From: Sphaerochaeta sp.
GTDB taxonomy: Bacteria > Spirochaetota > Spirochaetia > Sphaerochaetales > Sphaerochaetaceae
NCBI GenBank assembly: GCA_016342655.1
Contig: JAEINL010000002.1
Location: 1 to 64,000 of the forward strand
Reading direction: 5' to 3'
Length of the DNA: 64,000 nt
Shown: one piece after another, positions 35,444 through 44,202 of the stretch
Layout: every line of letters begins with the position of its first letter
Position numbering within the stretch: the stretch's first letter is position 1
Translations under genes and position numbers: made by a program
The notes under the pieces: generated by a model
Database searches by the model: none
What the model saw: only the letters and a program-made list of their open reading frames with translations
Told to the model about the DNA's origin: nothing

Positions 35444-35476
35444 CAAACTTTTGTAAGGTTTGTAGGCCTGGGTTCC

Positions 35477-36604
35477 CTATTTCTTGAGGTGCTTTTGAAT
35501 TTTCTGTATCCATTTTTTTACCGTTGCCTGGGGAGTATTCCCATATATGCGAAGCTGATATGAGCTGGTATACTCCTTGGTCCAGAGTTTCTTATACTCA
35601 AGGTATTCACCACCAAACTCTATGCGAGAATACCCTCGAAGAAGGCTGTCCTGTATAATTTCAGAGAGGATGGCATTCCCTGGTGACCATTGTGCATAGT
35701 CCCTGTCGTAGGTTCCGAACATCATGTACACAACATCCCTATCGCAAATATTCAGTTCGAAGGCGAGTAGGTGGTTGTCCCCCATGAGAAGGCAAATATC
35801 CATAAGGCCTAAGGGGATTAAGGCTCGGGCTACCCTCTGGTAGAACGTAGTGAGAAGCGAAAGGGCTTCTCCTTTCTGTGCAAGGGATTCTCCCTGCCAA
35901 CTGCTGCGGTACAACTCTATGATTTCAGAAAGGAGTGGTTCTATACCGTAGGCCTCAAACTCTTCCTTGGTATGAAAGCGGAGAAACTGGTAGTCACTGT
36001 ATTCCTCCTGCAGTTTACGAGTATACCGCCGGATTTTTTTCCGATGGCCTTGGGTCCTTTCAGCCAAATAGTCCTCCCACGGCAGGTTGAGGAGGAATTT
36101 TGGCTGTTCATTAAAGAGGGAACAGGAGAACTCCAGGGGAATGCTCTTCAAGTGCTTTTGCAGGTCAGATAGACCATCGTCTAATGGATCCAACTTATAG
36201 AAATCGAAATAATCAAGGGAATGGGGATAGTGAAGGTAGAGCGAATGCAAGGCCTTTGCCATGGTGGCAGAATCTTTGGCCAATACAGGGAGAATCCGTT
36301 GGGAGTTGTATTCTATGGTTCTGATCACCTTATGTTTGCCCAGTCTGCCCTGTTCCTCTACCAAGTGAAACATCCCCATGGATACCAGTACTCCTGATTG
36401 GTCAAAGAATCTGATGGGAAGAACCTCTTTATTGCTTCCGTAGAGTTCTATTCCGGTTTCTATCCACTGGAGTCTGTTGAAGGGGGAATGGTAGGGTGAT
36501 GCCTCCCAAAGGGCAAGCCACTGGTTGCGAAAGCTGTCATCCAAGGGGAACTCAGCAATTCTACATTGTACTAGGGTATCTCTTGAAGCGTGCAAAGTAG
36601 TCAC
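35477..36604 (-). CDS. FemAB/BioF2-like GNAT acyltransferase
   Basis: 375 residues, GTG start with AAGGA upstream. It matches the CelD/BcsL-type Acetyltransf_6 fold: an N-terminal WLALWEASPYHSPFNRLQWIE, a basic linker (RTQGHRKKIRRYTRKLQ), and a C-terminal core with LMGDNHLLAFELNICDRDVV and GNAILSEIIQDSLLRGYSRI. Such enzymes acylate exopolysaccharides or peptides. It runs leftward towards the IS and originally preceded the GNAT gene at 33.3 kb with a gap of about 100 bp. Confidence 0.8.
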   Translation of the reverse strand: MTTLHASRDTLVQCRIAEFPLDDSFRNQWLALWEASPYHSPFNRLQWIETGIELYGSNKEVLPIRFFDQSGVLVSMGMFHLVEEQGRLGKHKVIRTIEYNSQRILPVLAKDSATMAKALHSLYLHYPHSLDYFDFYKLDPLDDGLSDLQKHLKSIPLEFSCSLFNEQPKFLLNLPWEDYLAERTQGHRKKIRRYTRKLQEEYSDYQFLRFHTKEEFEAYGIEPLLSEIIELYRSSWQGESLAQKGEALSLLTTFYQRVARALIPLGLMDICLLMGDNHLLAFELNICDRDVVYMMFGTYDRDYAQWSPGNAILSEIIQDSLLRGYSRIEFGGEYLEYKKLWTKEYTSSYQLRIYGNTPQATVKKWIQKIQKHLKK

Positions 36605-36634
36605 CTTTCCTTATTCACAGGGTGTACAAATCAG

Positions 36635-36663
36635 TTGGCTTTCATCATATCATGGATTACACT
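36635..36663 (+). promoter_or_regulatory. Promoter of glycosyltransferase gene, leaderless
   Basis: TTGGCT (36635-36640), 17 bp, TACACT (36658-36663), then exactly 6 nt to ATG 36670. No Shine-Dalgarno sequence is present. Spacing from -10 to ATG is identical to that at 20440. Confidence 0.5.
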
Positions 36664-36669
36664 GTTGGT

Positions 36670-37860
36670 ATGAATATTTTGATACTATCAAATCTCTACC
36701 CTCCACACATTCTTGGTGGATATGAGATTCTTTGTGCACAAGTCGTTGCCTATCTGAAAGATCGTGGACACCAGGTGCATGTCCTTACCAGCGACCATGG
36801 AGGCGCATCTTCAGATGCTGAGGTTACCAGAACGCTGAAAGTATATCAGGATTTCGACAAGAAGGCACCGTTCCTGCGTAGGGCCCGTGTCCGTACAGCA
36901 CGAGACAATGCGAAAGAAACCAAGAAAATTCTCACGCAAAGGAAGCCTGATGTAGTGTTCGTCTGGAGTCTATTGCGTCTTACCCCTTCTTGTGCCCATG
37001 TTGCCCAACGCTTGGGATTCCCTACCGTCTATACCTTCAACGATGAGAATATCACCAGTTTTTCCTTCCATCGATTTGGCTTTTCCCCAAAACAGGCAGT
37101 TCATTGCTTGTTGGACCTGCTTTCTCCCCATATCACCCTGAGAGGGTTGGATTTTACCTATACAACCTGCATCAGTCAAATTCTCAAGAAGAATTTGCTT
37201 GCAAAGGGACTTCCTATCAAGGAAAGCACTGTCATCTACCAAGGGATCCCGATTGAACAGTTTCCCCTCAAGGATAATTCCGGGATACGGACATCACCGA
37301 CAAAGATATTGTATGCTGGTCAGTTGCATCACTATAAGGGTGTGCATACCATCTTTGAGGCTCTCTCAATCCTTGAAAAGGATGCTAAGCTAGGTCCGTG
37401 TTCTCTAACGATTGTGGGAAAGGGGACGGAAGAGTATACGCAAAAACTCAAGGCTCTGGCTTCAAAGCTATCCTTGAGAGTAGAATTCAAAGGGCTGGTT
37501 CCCCATACTATGCTTCCTGCAATCTATCGGGATATGGATATATTCATTTTTCCCTCCATCTGGGAAGAGCCATTTGGGCTGACCCATCTGGAAGCTATGG
37601 CAAGTGGTTTGCCGGTAATCAGTACAGCCAATGGTGGGCAAGGGGAATTTCTCAAGGATGGTGAAAATGCACTGACATTCTCCCCTGATGACCCTAAAGA
37701 TCTGGCTTTGCAGCTTGAGAGGCTACTTAGTGATGATACGCTATTCAAGGCTCTTTCTCAGAAGGGCCGATTGATAGTAGAGCAGGCTTTTACATTCGAC
37801 AGGTATGTAGACGAACTGGAGGCCCTTGTGTCCAGAGCTGTGGCCTCTAGTCCTCGGTGA
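36670..37860 (+). CDS. GT-B glycosyltransferase, family 4
   Basis: 396 residues from ATG 36670 (MNILILSNLYPPHILGGYE). The upstream frame to 36622 is rejected because it overlaps the promoter. Acceptor domain loop PPHILGGYEILCAQV. Donor motifs: ILYAGQLHHYKGVHTIFEAL, IFPSIWEEPFGLTHLEAMAS and GQGEFLKDG. Monocistronic, with its 3' end overlapping the convergent phosphatase gene by 14 nt. Sugar specificity unknown. Confidence 0.92.
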   Translation: MNILILSNLYPPHILGGYEILCAQVVAYLKDRGHQVHVLTSDHGGASSDAEVTRTLKVYQDFDKKAPFLRRARVRTARDNAKETKKILTQRKPDVVFVWSLLRLTPSCAHVAQRLGFPTVYTFNDENITSFSFHRFGFSPKQAVHCLLDLLSPHITLRGLDFTYTTCISQILKKNLLAKGLPIKESTVIYQGIPIEQFPLKDNSGIRTSPTKILYAGQLHHYKGVHTIFEALSILEKDAKLGPCSLTIVGKGTEEYTQKLKALASKLSLRVEFKGLVPHTMLPAIYRDMDIFIFPSIWEEPFGLTHLEAMASGLPVISTANGGQGEFLKDGENALTFSPDDPKDLALQLERLLSDDTLFKALSQKGRLIVEQAFTFDRYVDELEALVSRAVASSPR

Positions 37861-40396
37861 TTATGAAGGTGGTCTCGTTGATCTCATGTATCCTCTGACG
37901 TGCAAAGGATGAAGTCATTGCATAGATAATCTGTAGCCCTCGTCCTCGGTCATTGGCTTCTTCGTTGAGTAAATCAAAGAAATCAGAGACTACAGGTTCC
38001 TTCTCTGGAGGATCCCAAGCTACTGCAGAATCACGGATCACGACCTTGATATTGCTACCGAATTGAATTTCCAAGGCAATCTTTTCAGCATCATTCTTAG
38101 GCAGCCCATGTTCTACGATATTGCTGAGGAATTCGCTGGTGACAAGTCGGGTTCTGAGCCCCTGCATGTCACTTCCTCCATGGGCAATGATAAAGGCCTC
38201 GGCTTCAGCAGCAACGGTGTCAACCTGTGCAAGCTGAGAAGCAATTTCCCTATAAAAATGTTTGGAGTTTTCTTCCTCTGGTATCGCTTGCATGGCAATG
38301 AAAGAATAATCATCATTGCGTTTTGTATACCCTTTGCTGTTGATCAGGTCATAGCAGACATGGGGGAGCATAATACAGGTATCAAGTTGTACATCTTGGT
38401 GCAACAGCGCCAAGAACTGGTCTTGTCCCAACTCCTCATGTCTGTCATTGAAACATTCGAAAACCCCGTCAGTGATCAGACAAATCACATCGTCTTTGGT
38501 GAACGGTACAGATATGGTGTCTTTTTCCTGATAGACATAGTCCTCTATCCACCCAAGGGGAATGGAGCCGGCGAAATCAAGGATTCTGGTCGACTTGGTT
38601 TTCAGGTTATGTAAAAAAAACGGAGGATGCCCTGCATTGAGGCTGGTAAGGCTCATGGTCTCAAAATCCAGAAGGCAGTAGCACATGGTCATGTAGTTGT
38701 CTTTGAAGAGGCGTTTGCTTAATGTTGCATTCAGCTGGGTAAGTATCTTTGCAGGAGACTCAGCATTCTGGTCGCTTCTGATAATCAGGTTGATAATGGA
38801 CTTGACCGCTGTCATGGTAAGGGCTGCCTGTATACCATGTCCTGAGATGTCGGCGATGTAGAGGATGTACTGTGTATCGGACAGTCTTACGCAGTCGAAC
38901 AGGTCCCCTCCGATTGTAGCCCAGGGGGTGTAGTTTGCTGAAAAGAGAATGCGATCATCAATGAGTAACCAAGGAGGGAGCATGTAGCTCTGTACCGACT
39001 GGGCGATTTCCAAATCATTCATGATTTCCTGATAGATAGAACTCAATTCGTCTTCTGCCTGCTTGCGTTCAATACTTTCAGAGATGGAGATGGCAAAGAG
39101 CTGCAGAAGGTCACATTCGACGGTAGACCAGATATGCTCTTCAGAGCAGTCGCTGAATCCAAGAAATCCCCAAAAGGTTTTCTTGGTAAAGATTGGGAGG
39201 GTGATAAAGGCCTTGATCCCCTCATTTTGAAGATGGGTCTTGAACACACACTCTTGCATAGTCCTGGTAACTGCTTGGAATACCTGTTTTTTCCTAAGGG
39301 CCTGTAAGATGAAAGGTATCTGGATCGAGGGTATTTCAAAACTATCTTCAGGAAAGGTCTGTCCATTTGCAAACCACTGGGTCTGTCGGATTACCTTTTG
39401 TACGACCCCTTCCTGGTCATACGCATTCTTGAAATAGTTTACACTGTCCATTGCTGTAGCTTTTCCCAAGAGTTCGAGAGTGTGGGGAAGGGCTTGGGTA
39501 TAGTCAGGTGATTTCAGCAATTCCTGTGTAGCCAAGGTAATGGCATTTGAAAGGCGGTCACGTAGCTGCAGATCTTTTTCCAGCTTTATCCGATTCGTGA
39601 TATCAATTGCTATTCCCCGGAATCCTATGATGGAATTGTCACCTGTGATGGGGGATATGGTAAGATTAACCATGAATGATTGTTCTCGGCTGTTCTTCAT
39701 CCAGAAATCCCCGGAAATCATGGTCTCTCCCCTCTCGCAGTGATGCAAAAGTTCCAATACTTGCTTCTTAGAGGAGGAAGGAAAGAAATCGAAGATCGAT
39801 TGAGGGTGGAATTCATCTGAGTCAATCTGTTTGAATATCTCCTGGGTCCTTTTGTTGAAGAAGGTCACCTTATATTCATTGTCCAATTCTATGATAAGGC
39901 CGGGGAGCATGTTTGCCATCTCCATAAACTGCTTGCTGCTCTTTTGAAGCTCTGTGTTTTGACGACAGGCTTTGCAAGCGGTCCCCAGTTTGTGGTTTAT
40001 CGGACGAAGCGCCTCCAATAGGTTTGCATCAATTTCCCCCTCGCTCTTGAAAAGGACCAACAGCCCGATATCAGAGATGCTCATGACATAGAATATTCCC
40101 TTTTTCCCCCGTATGGGGTGGGTGATGATGTCATCAGAGAAATCATGGTGCAATAACTCTTGGCGCAAAGCTATGAAGGAGGGTTGTTTCTCTATATTTC
40201 GTGGAATGGAGAAGGCGTTTGACAAGGAAAAGGATGAAGCTTCTTTTCCATCAACAAGCAGAACAGCACCCATGGAACAATCAAGCTCCCCTATATAGAG
40301 GGCAAGACTTCGGCCCAACATTTTTTTGAGATCAAGGGATTCCCCGATGGGAAGGAGAATCTTATAACAAATCTGGTCGATGCTTTGTCTGTTCAT
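37847..40396 (-). CDS. PAS/GAF PP2C phosphatase fused to RsbW-like kinase domain
   Basis: 849 residues. Order: N-terminal GAF-like region (1-150), PAS (about 165-290, MLPGLIIELDNEYKVTFFN), GAF (about 295-450), RsbU/SpoIIE PP2C phosphatase (about 470-690, WATIGGDLFDCVRLSD and YIADISGHGIQAALTMTAVK hold the metal-binding aspartates), and a C-terminal HATPase of RsbW type (EFLSNIVEHGLPKND, RGRGLQIIYAM). One protein thus carries both the phosphatase and kinase activities of a partner switch. Likely client: the STAS protein at 30.6 kb. First gene after the chain-length gene in a leftward set. Confidence 0.9.
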   Translation of the reverse strand: MNRQSIDQICYKILLPIGESLDLKKMLGRSLALYIGELDCSMGAVLLVDGKEASSFSLSNAFSIPRNIEKQPSFIALRQELLHHDFSDDIITHPIRGKKGIFYVMSISDIGLLVLFKSEGEIDANLLEALRPINHKLGTACKACRQNTELQKSSKQFMEMANMLPGLIIELDNEYKVTFFNKRTQEIFKQIDSDEFHPQSIFDFFPSSSKKQVLELLHHCERGETMISGDFWMKNSREQSFMVNLTISPITGDNSIIGFRGIAIDITNRIKLEKDLQLRDRLSNAITLATQELLKSPDYTQALPHTLELLGKATAMDSVNYFKNAYDQEGVVQKVIRQTQWFANGQTFPEDSFEIPSIQIPFILQALRKKQVFQAVTRTMQECVFKTHLQNEGIKAFITLPIFTKKTFWGFLGFSDCSEEHIWSTVECDLLQLFAISISESIERKQAEDELSSIYQEIMNDLEIAQSVQSYMLPPWLLIDDRILFSANYTPWATIGGDLFDCVRLSDTQYILYIADISGHGIQAALTMTAVKSIINLIIRSDQNAESPAKILTQLNATLSKRLFKDNYMTMCYCLLDFETMSLTSLNAGHPPFFLHNLKTKSTRILDFAGSIPLGWIEDYVYQEKDTISVPFTKDDVICLITDGVFECFNDRHEELGQDQFLALLHQDVQLDTCIMLPHVCYDLINSKGYTKRNDDYSFIAMQAIPEEENSKHFYREIASQLAQVDTVAAEAEAFIIAHGGSDMQGLRTRLVTSEFLSNIVEHGLPKNDAEKIALEIQFGSNIKVVIRDSAVAWDPPEKEPVVSDFFDLLNEEANDRGRGLQIIYAMTSSFARQRIHEINETTFIITED

Positions 40397-40413
40397 ATCC
40401 TACCTTTTTCGCT

Positions 40414-42669
40414 TCATACAGCATATATGGATCTGATCTTCGTCAAAATGAGTCCCTCAAGAGGTATGTTGGTATTTTTCAAACGAGTCAAAGACTTCTG
40501 TATCACCGATGGTCTGAGCGTGTCGCATGCAGTCACGAAAAGAATGGTATCAGAGTAGTTGGTGAGGATTTCCGAATCGACGCACTCACCGACTGAAGCC
40601 CCTTCTACTATGATGATGGAGTACAGCTGTTTCAGCTCCTGCATCAAGTCCGACATTCTGGCAGATTGCAAGAGGTCTGGAATGATGGCCTCTTCATTCT
40701 TAAGTATGATGTCAACACCTGGTAGGACTGTCGGGCTAATAATATCTTCACAGGAGGCAACCTTATAGGATAGGTATTCTCCTAAGCCTTTTTGGTAGTT
40801 TCCCAATGAATCCTTTATGCAATAGGTATGGAAGGGGGAAGGTTTCTCGGTATAGCGGATTTGAGCATCGATGACCAGTACATGTTCATCTTGACGACCA
40901 AATACCGTTGCCAAATTAATGACAGTGGTGCTTTTCCCTTCTCCTTTTGCGGCACTGGTCACAAGAATAGTAGAGCCCTGTTTGGGATATTTCAGACGTA
41001 ATGGACGGGCCAGAATGCGATACAGCTCAATTTGATGGGATTCTTCCTGTTCTGTTGGAGTAAGTGATGCAGTGGTTCTTTGATAGGGGAATGCCCCGAT
41101 TACCGTCATATTGAGCTTCTGCTTGGCATCAGCACTGGATTTGATTCTTGTGTCAGTGATGATGGTAATGAGGATGATGACAAACCCAAGCATGAATACC
41201 AAAAAGGCAATGATTATTGCAATCAGCTTTTTGTTGGATTCCATGGGCAACAAGGGTATGGCGGCATCATTTATGATGGAGAAATCCGACTGAGATTTCC
41301 CTGAGATTGTTATATACTGGCTGAGAATCTTTTCCAATCCACGGGTTTCCGCTTCCAAAGAGATAACATTGCCGTTGAGTGAGTTGTACGTCTGGCTGAT
41401 AGTCGGCATATCAATGAAATTCGCATTGAGAGATTCGTATCGTTGTTTGTCAGCGGCGTATTGATGTTCAAGACGAATGAGTTCCAGTTCATTTTCCAAT
41501 AATACAAGTTTTACTCGTTGGAGATATTCATTGGTATTTGCGTTTTCTTCCAATCCTATGTGGGGTAACGAGCGGATCTCCTCAATTTCCTGTTTTAGGA
41601 GTTCTATTTCCTCAGTCTTACTGGTTTTAGCCTTGAAAAGTTGATAGTCATAGGAAGCGGTTTCAAATTCACTGCGGCTGATCAGACCCCTGACATACGC
41701 ATTTTCAGCAATGGTCAGGTTTGTCTTCAAACGTTCCAGTTCAATGGGGTCGGTCGTTTCTGATCTGAGGACTTCAATCTTGTCAGTGATCTGTCTGATC
41801 CTATTTGTAGCTTCATCAGTGGTTATTCCTGGTTGTGAGGGCTGGTTTGCTAGGGCTTCTAGGCGATCAAGTTCTGCTTGGCCCAGACTCTGGATTTCTT
41901 TTTGAACCCGAATGACACGTTGCCGATAAATCTCAATTTGTTCCTTCTCATTCTGTATGGAGAGTTCTAGTTCAGCGAGTTCAGTCGCATAGATGGTTGT
42001 CTGGGTTTTGATGTCCCTGATGTTGTGCAGGCTTATGAAATCTGAAAATCTGGTCTGTGCCTGAAGCAATTCCTTGGATGTTTCATCATACTGCTGCTGG
42101 AGCCCTTCCAACTGCTCCTTAAGTTCTTTTCCTATCCTTGTATTGTTTGTTTCAAGAAAGATATCCCTGATGGTATTGGCAATATTCTGGGCTTCTTCGC
42201 CAGTTGCTGACTTGGCCGATATAAACATGAGATTGGTGTCTTGTGCGACATATACATGTATAGATGAACCCAACTGTTCAAGGGTCCTCGCAAGGTTGAG
42301 GCGTTTTCTCAACTCTTCGAGGTTTGGTCTGGTCTTGACCATGTTGACCCTATTCCATAAGGAGGTATTGGAGGCATCAAACTTTATCAGGCCTGCACCC
42401 TGCTCGTAGGATAGTTCTGTGCCTTCACCAACACTCTGATAGATTTTGAAGGTATCTGGTACATATGAAATAATGGGCTGATAAAAGAGAACAGTAGTGG
42501 ATTCGAACATCTGCGTGCCCAGCATAAGAGCACCTCCGATTCCCAAAGCACAAGCGATGACAAAGATTACCACAATCCACCAAAATTTAAGACGGAGTGT
42601 CTTGAGAACAGTTTTCAGTTCCAAGGGAAGGCGGAACTCTTCTGTATTTGTTGGATGCTCTGCGCTCAT
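40414..42669 (-). CDS. Wzc-like polysaccharide co-polymerase with degenerate kinase domain
   Basis: 751 residues, CAGGAG before ATG 42669. An N-terminal Wzz-type membrane domain (segment at about 30-50, then coiled-coil periplasmic part with many Glu/Gln/Leu heptads, second segment at about 475-500) precedes a BY-kinase-like domain. Walker A SAAKGEGKST is intact at 572-581. Walker A' reads VLVIDAQIR (Gln603 instead of the second Asp). Walker B reads IIIVEGASVG instead of the DTPP form. The tyrosine-rich tail is missing. It should set chain length but may not autophosphorylate. Confidence 0.88.
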   Translation of the reverse strand: MSAEHPTNTEEFRLPLELKTVLKTLRLKFWWIVVIFVIACALGIGGALMLGTQMFESTTVLFYQPIISYVPDTFKIYQSVGEGTELSYEQGAGLIKFDASNTSLWNRVNMVKTRPNLEELRKRLNLARTLEQLGSSIHVYVAQDTNLMFISAKSATGEEAQNIANTIRDIFLETNNTRIGKELKEQLEGLQQQYDETSKELLQAQTRFSDFISLHNIRDIKTQTTIYATELAELELSIQNEKEQIEIYRQRVIRVQKEIQSLGQAELDRLEALANQPSQPGITTDEATNRIRQITDKIEVLRSETTDPIELERLKTNLTIAENAYVRGLISRSEFETASYDYQLFKAKTSKTEEIELLKQEIEEIRSLPHIGLEENANTNEYLQRVKLVLLENELELIRLEHQYAADKQRYESLNANFIDMPTISQTYNSLNGNVISLEAETRGLEKILSQYITISGKSQSDFSIINDAAIPLLPMESNKKLIAIIIAFLVFMLGFVIILITIITDTRIKSSADAKQKLNMTVIGAFPYQRTTASLTPTEQEESHQIELYRILARPLRLKYPKQGSTILVTSAAKGEGKSTTVINLATVFGRQDEHVLVIDAQIRYTEKPSPFHTYCIKDSLGNYQKGLGEYLSYKVASCEDIISPTVLPGVDIILKNEEAIIPDLLQSARMSDLMQELKQLYSIIIVEGASVGECVDSEILTNYSDTILFVTACDTLRPSVIQKSLTRLKNTNIPLEGLILTKIRSIYAV

Positions 42670-42672
42670 ATG

Positions 42673-44202
42673 TCAACTCCTGGTTCTAGAATGAAGGAAT
42701 TTATTCCGAAGCTTGCGTTTCATGTCCTGGTCAATGGAAAAAATCCAGAAGAGTATCAGATAGACCAATACTCCCGGTATGGTTTGTATCATCATACCCC
42801 ACAGGCTGTGTACAGGGAAGACTGTCTTGAGGAGGAAGCCGATTCCAACCAGAACAATTCCAGGAAGCAAAACCGGGAGGTAGACCTTTGTAAGGTAGTG
42901 GTGGTAGGGGAAATCATACAGTTTTGAAGCCTTATGGAGGGTCAGTGCTACCCCGTTGGCAACCGTCGATATGACTGTACCCAAGGCAATCCCTGTTAAT
43001 CCCATGTACCGTACGAGAATCAGACTTACACCCAAATTTATGATGATGGATAGGACGGAGATTTTGGCGGTGAACACGTGTTCTCCTGTCATTGTCAAAA
43101 CATTGGAGGCGATAAGCTCGGGAATGGTTAGCAGGAAAGAGGTCATCAGAAGCAGCAGCGGCACATTGGCCTGCAGAAAGGCGGGGCCTACCCAGAATGT
43201 GAGCAATTCCTTGGAAAACACATAGATGGTAAAGGTGATCAAGGCTCCTGAGGCAGTTATGTATTTTGCAATATCAATGAGCAGGTACCGTAAGGTTTCC
43301 TCTTCTTTGTTTTCCTTTAGCTCTGAAATGAGAGGGGTAAGCACATTCACCAGTTGTTTGGAGAGCAGGAATGCGTATTCGTTTATTTTAAGGGCGATTG
43401 CATAGATACCGACAAACTCTAAGTTCAAGGTAAGCTGTACGATCAGGGTGTCGGTTTGGAAAAGCACCAAGCCTGCAACGGTGGTGATGAACGAATACAT
43501 GCTGAAGGAGACCGCTTCCCTGAGAAATGATTTCTTCACTTTTCGTATGGACAGCGAAAGGCCTTTTGTCTTTTTATAGGCGAAAAAAAGGTAGAGCAGG
43601 TTTTCAGCAAGAAACGTAAGGCAGTTAACCGTCGCCAGGCCGATAACGCCCAAGTCATTTTGCAATGCCAAAAAGGCAGAACCTGCATATACTATTGAAC
43701 TTAGGATTTGGATGATATTGATCAGATAGATGCGCTGTTCACCAAAGAGGACGCCTTTGAAGAGACTCATGGGTATTTGAATGAGCAGCGAACGAACTCC
43801 GAGGATAAGCAACAAGGTCACTGCAATTGGTATGAGAGGTTCTGGAATTGAAAAGAGTCTTCCATAGAAGAGGGAAAAACCAACTAGTATGAGCATTCCC
43901 CCGATAGCAAGCATGACATACACGAAGAGGACTGTGCTGAGCATGGTGTTACGAAATTCAAGATTTCCGTTGGCCCGGGTTTCTCCTGTCCACTTGACCA
44001 CCCCGAGTCCAAAACCAAAATCCAGGAGAGAGAAAAACCCTATGATGGAGAAGGTAAGGGACCAAAGGCCATACAAATCCTGGCCAAGGCTTCGGATGAT
44101 GAAGGGGATGAGCCAGAAGGAGATGATCATGGAGAAAAAGAACCTGAAGTAGTTGGTCAATGCATTGATGGTCGTTGTCTGTACCCTGCGATTCTCACTC
44201 AT
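42673..44202 (-). CDS. Wzx-type polysaccharide flippase
   Basis: 509 residues, AGGAAGGA before ATG 44202. About 12-14 hydrophobic segments in the MATE/MOP-superfamily layout. N-terminus TNYFRFFFSMIISFWLIPFI and GQDLYGLWSLTFSIIGFFSL are typical of Wzx/RfbX. It moves the lipid-linked repeat across the inner membrane. Ends 3 bp before the Wzc-like gene and overlaps the Wzy-like gene by 8 nt, so the set is wzy-wzx-wzc-phosphatase. Confidence 0.9.
   Translation of the reverse strand: MSENRRVQTTTINALTNYFRFFFSMIISFWLIPFIIRSLGQDLYGLWSLTFSIIGFFSLLDFGFGLGVVKWTGETRANGNLEFRNTMLSTVLFVYVMLAIGGMLILVGFSLFYGRLFSIPEPLIPIAVTLLLILGVRSLLIQIPMSLFKGVLFGEQRIYLINIIQILSSIVYAGSAFLALQNDLGVIGLATVNCLTFLAENLLYLFFAYKKTKGLSLSIRKVKKSFLREAVSFSMYSFITTVAGLVLFQTDTLIVQLTLNLEFVGIYAIALKINEYAFLLSKQLVNVLTPLISELKENKEEETLRYLLIDIAKYITASGALITFTIYVFSKELLTFWVGPAFLQANVPLLLLMTSFLLTIPELIASNVLTMTGEHVFTAKISVLSIIINLGVSLILVRYMGLTGIALGTVISTVANGVALTLHKASKLYDFPYHHYLTKVYLPVLLPGIVLVGIGFLLKTVFPVHSLWGMMIQTIPGVLVYLILFWIFSIDQDMKRKLRNKFLHSRTRS

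Larger units (their letters stand above)
33912..35451 (+). mobile_element. Complete ISL3-family insertion sequence, 1,524 bp (33920-35443) with 8-bp target duplication
   Basis: The element proper spans 33920-35443. Both sides carry the identical 8-bp target duplication CAAACTTT (33912-33919 and 35444-35451), the length expected for ISL3. The ends are imperfect inverted repeats starting GGTTCAATCAC, then six divergent bases, then TGTGGGATT. The single gene is an intact transposase. It inserted between two leftward acyltransferase genes, cutting the second from its promoter. The perfect target duplication points to a recent, probably still competent, element. Confidence 0.93.
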
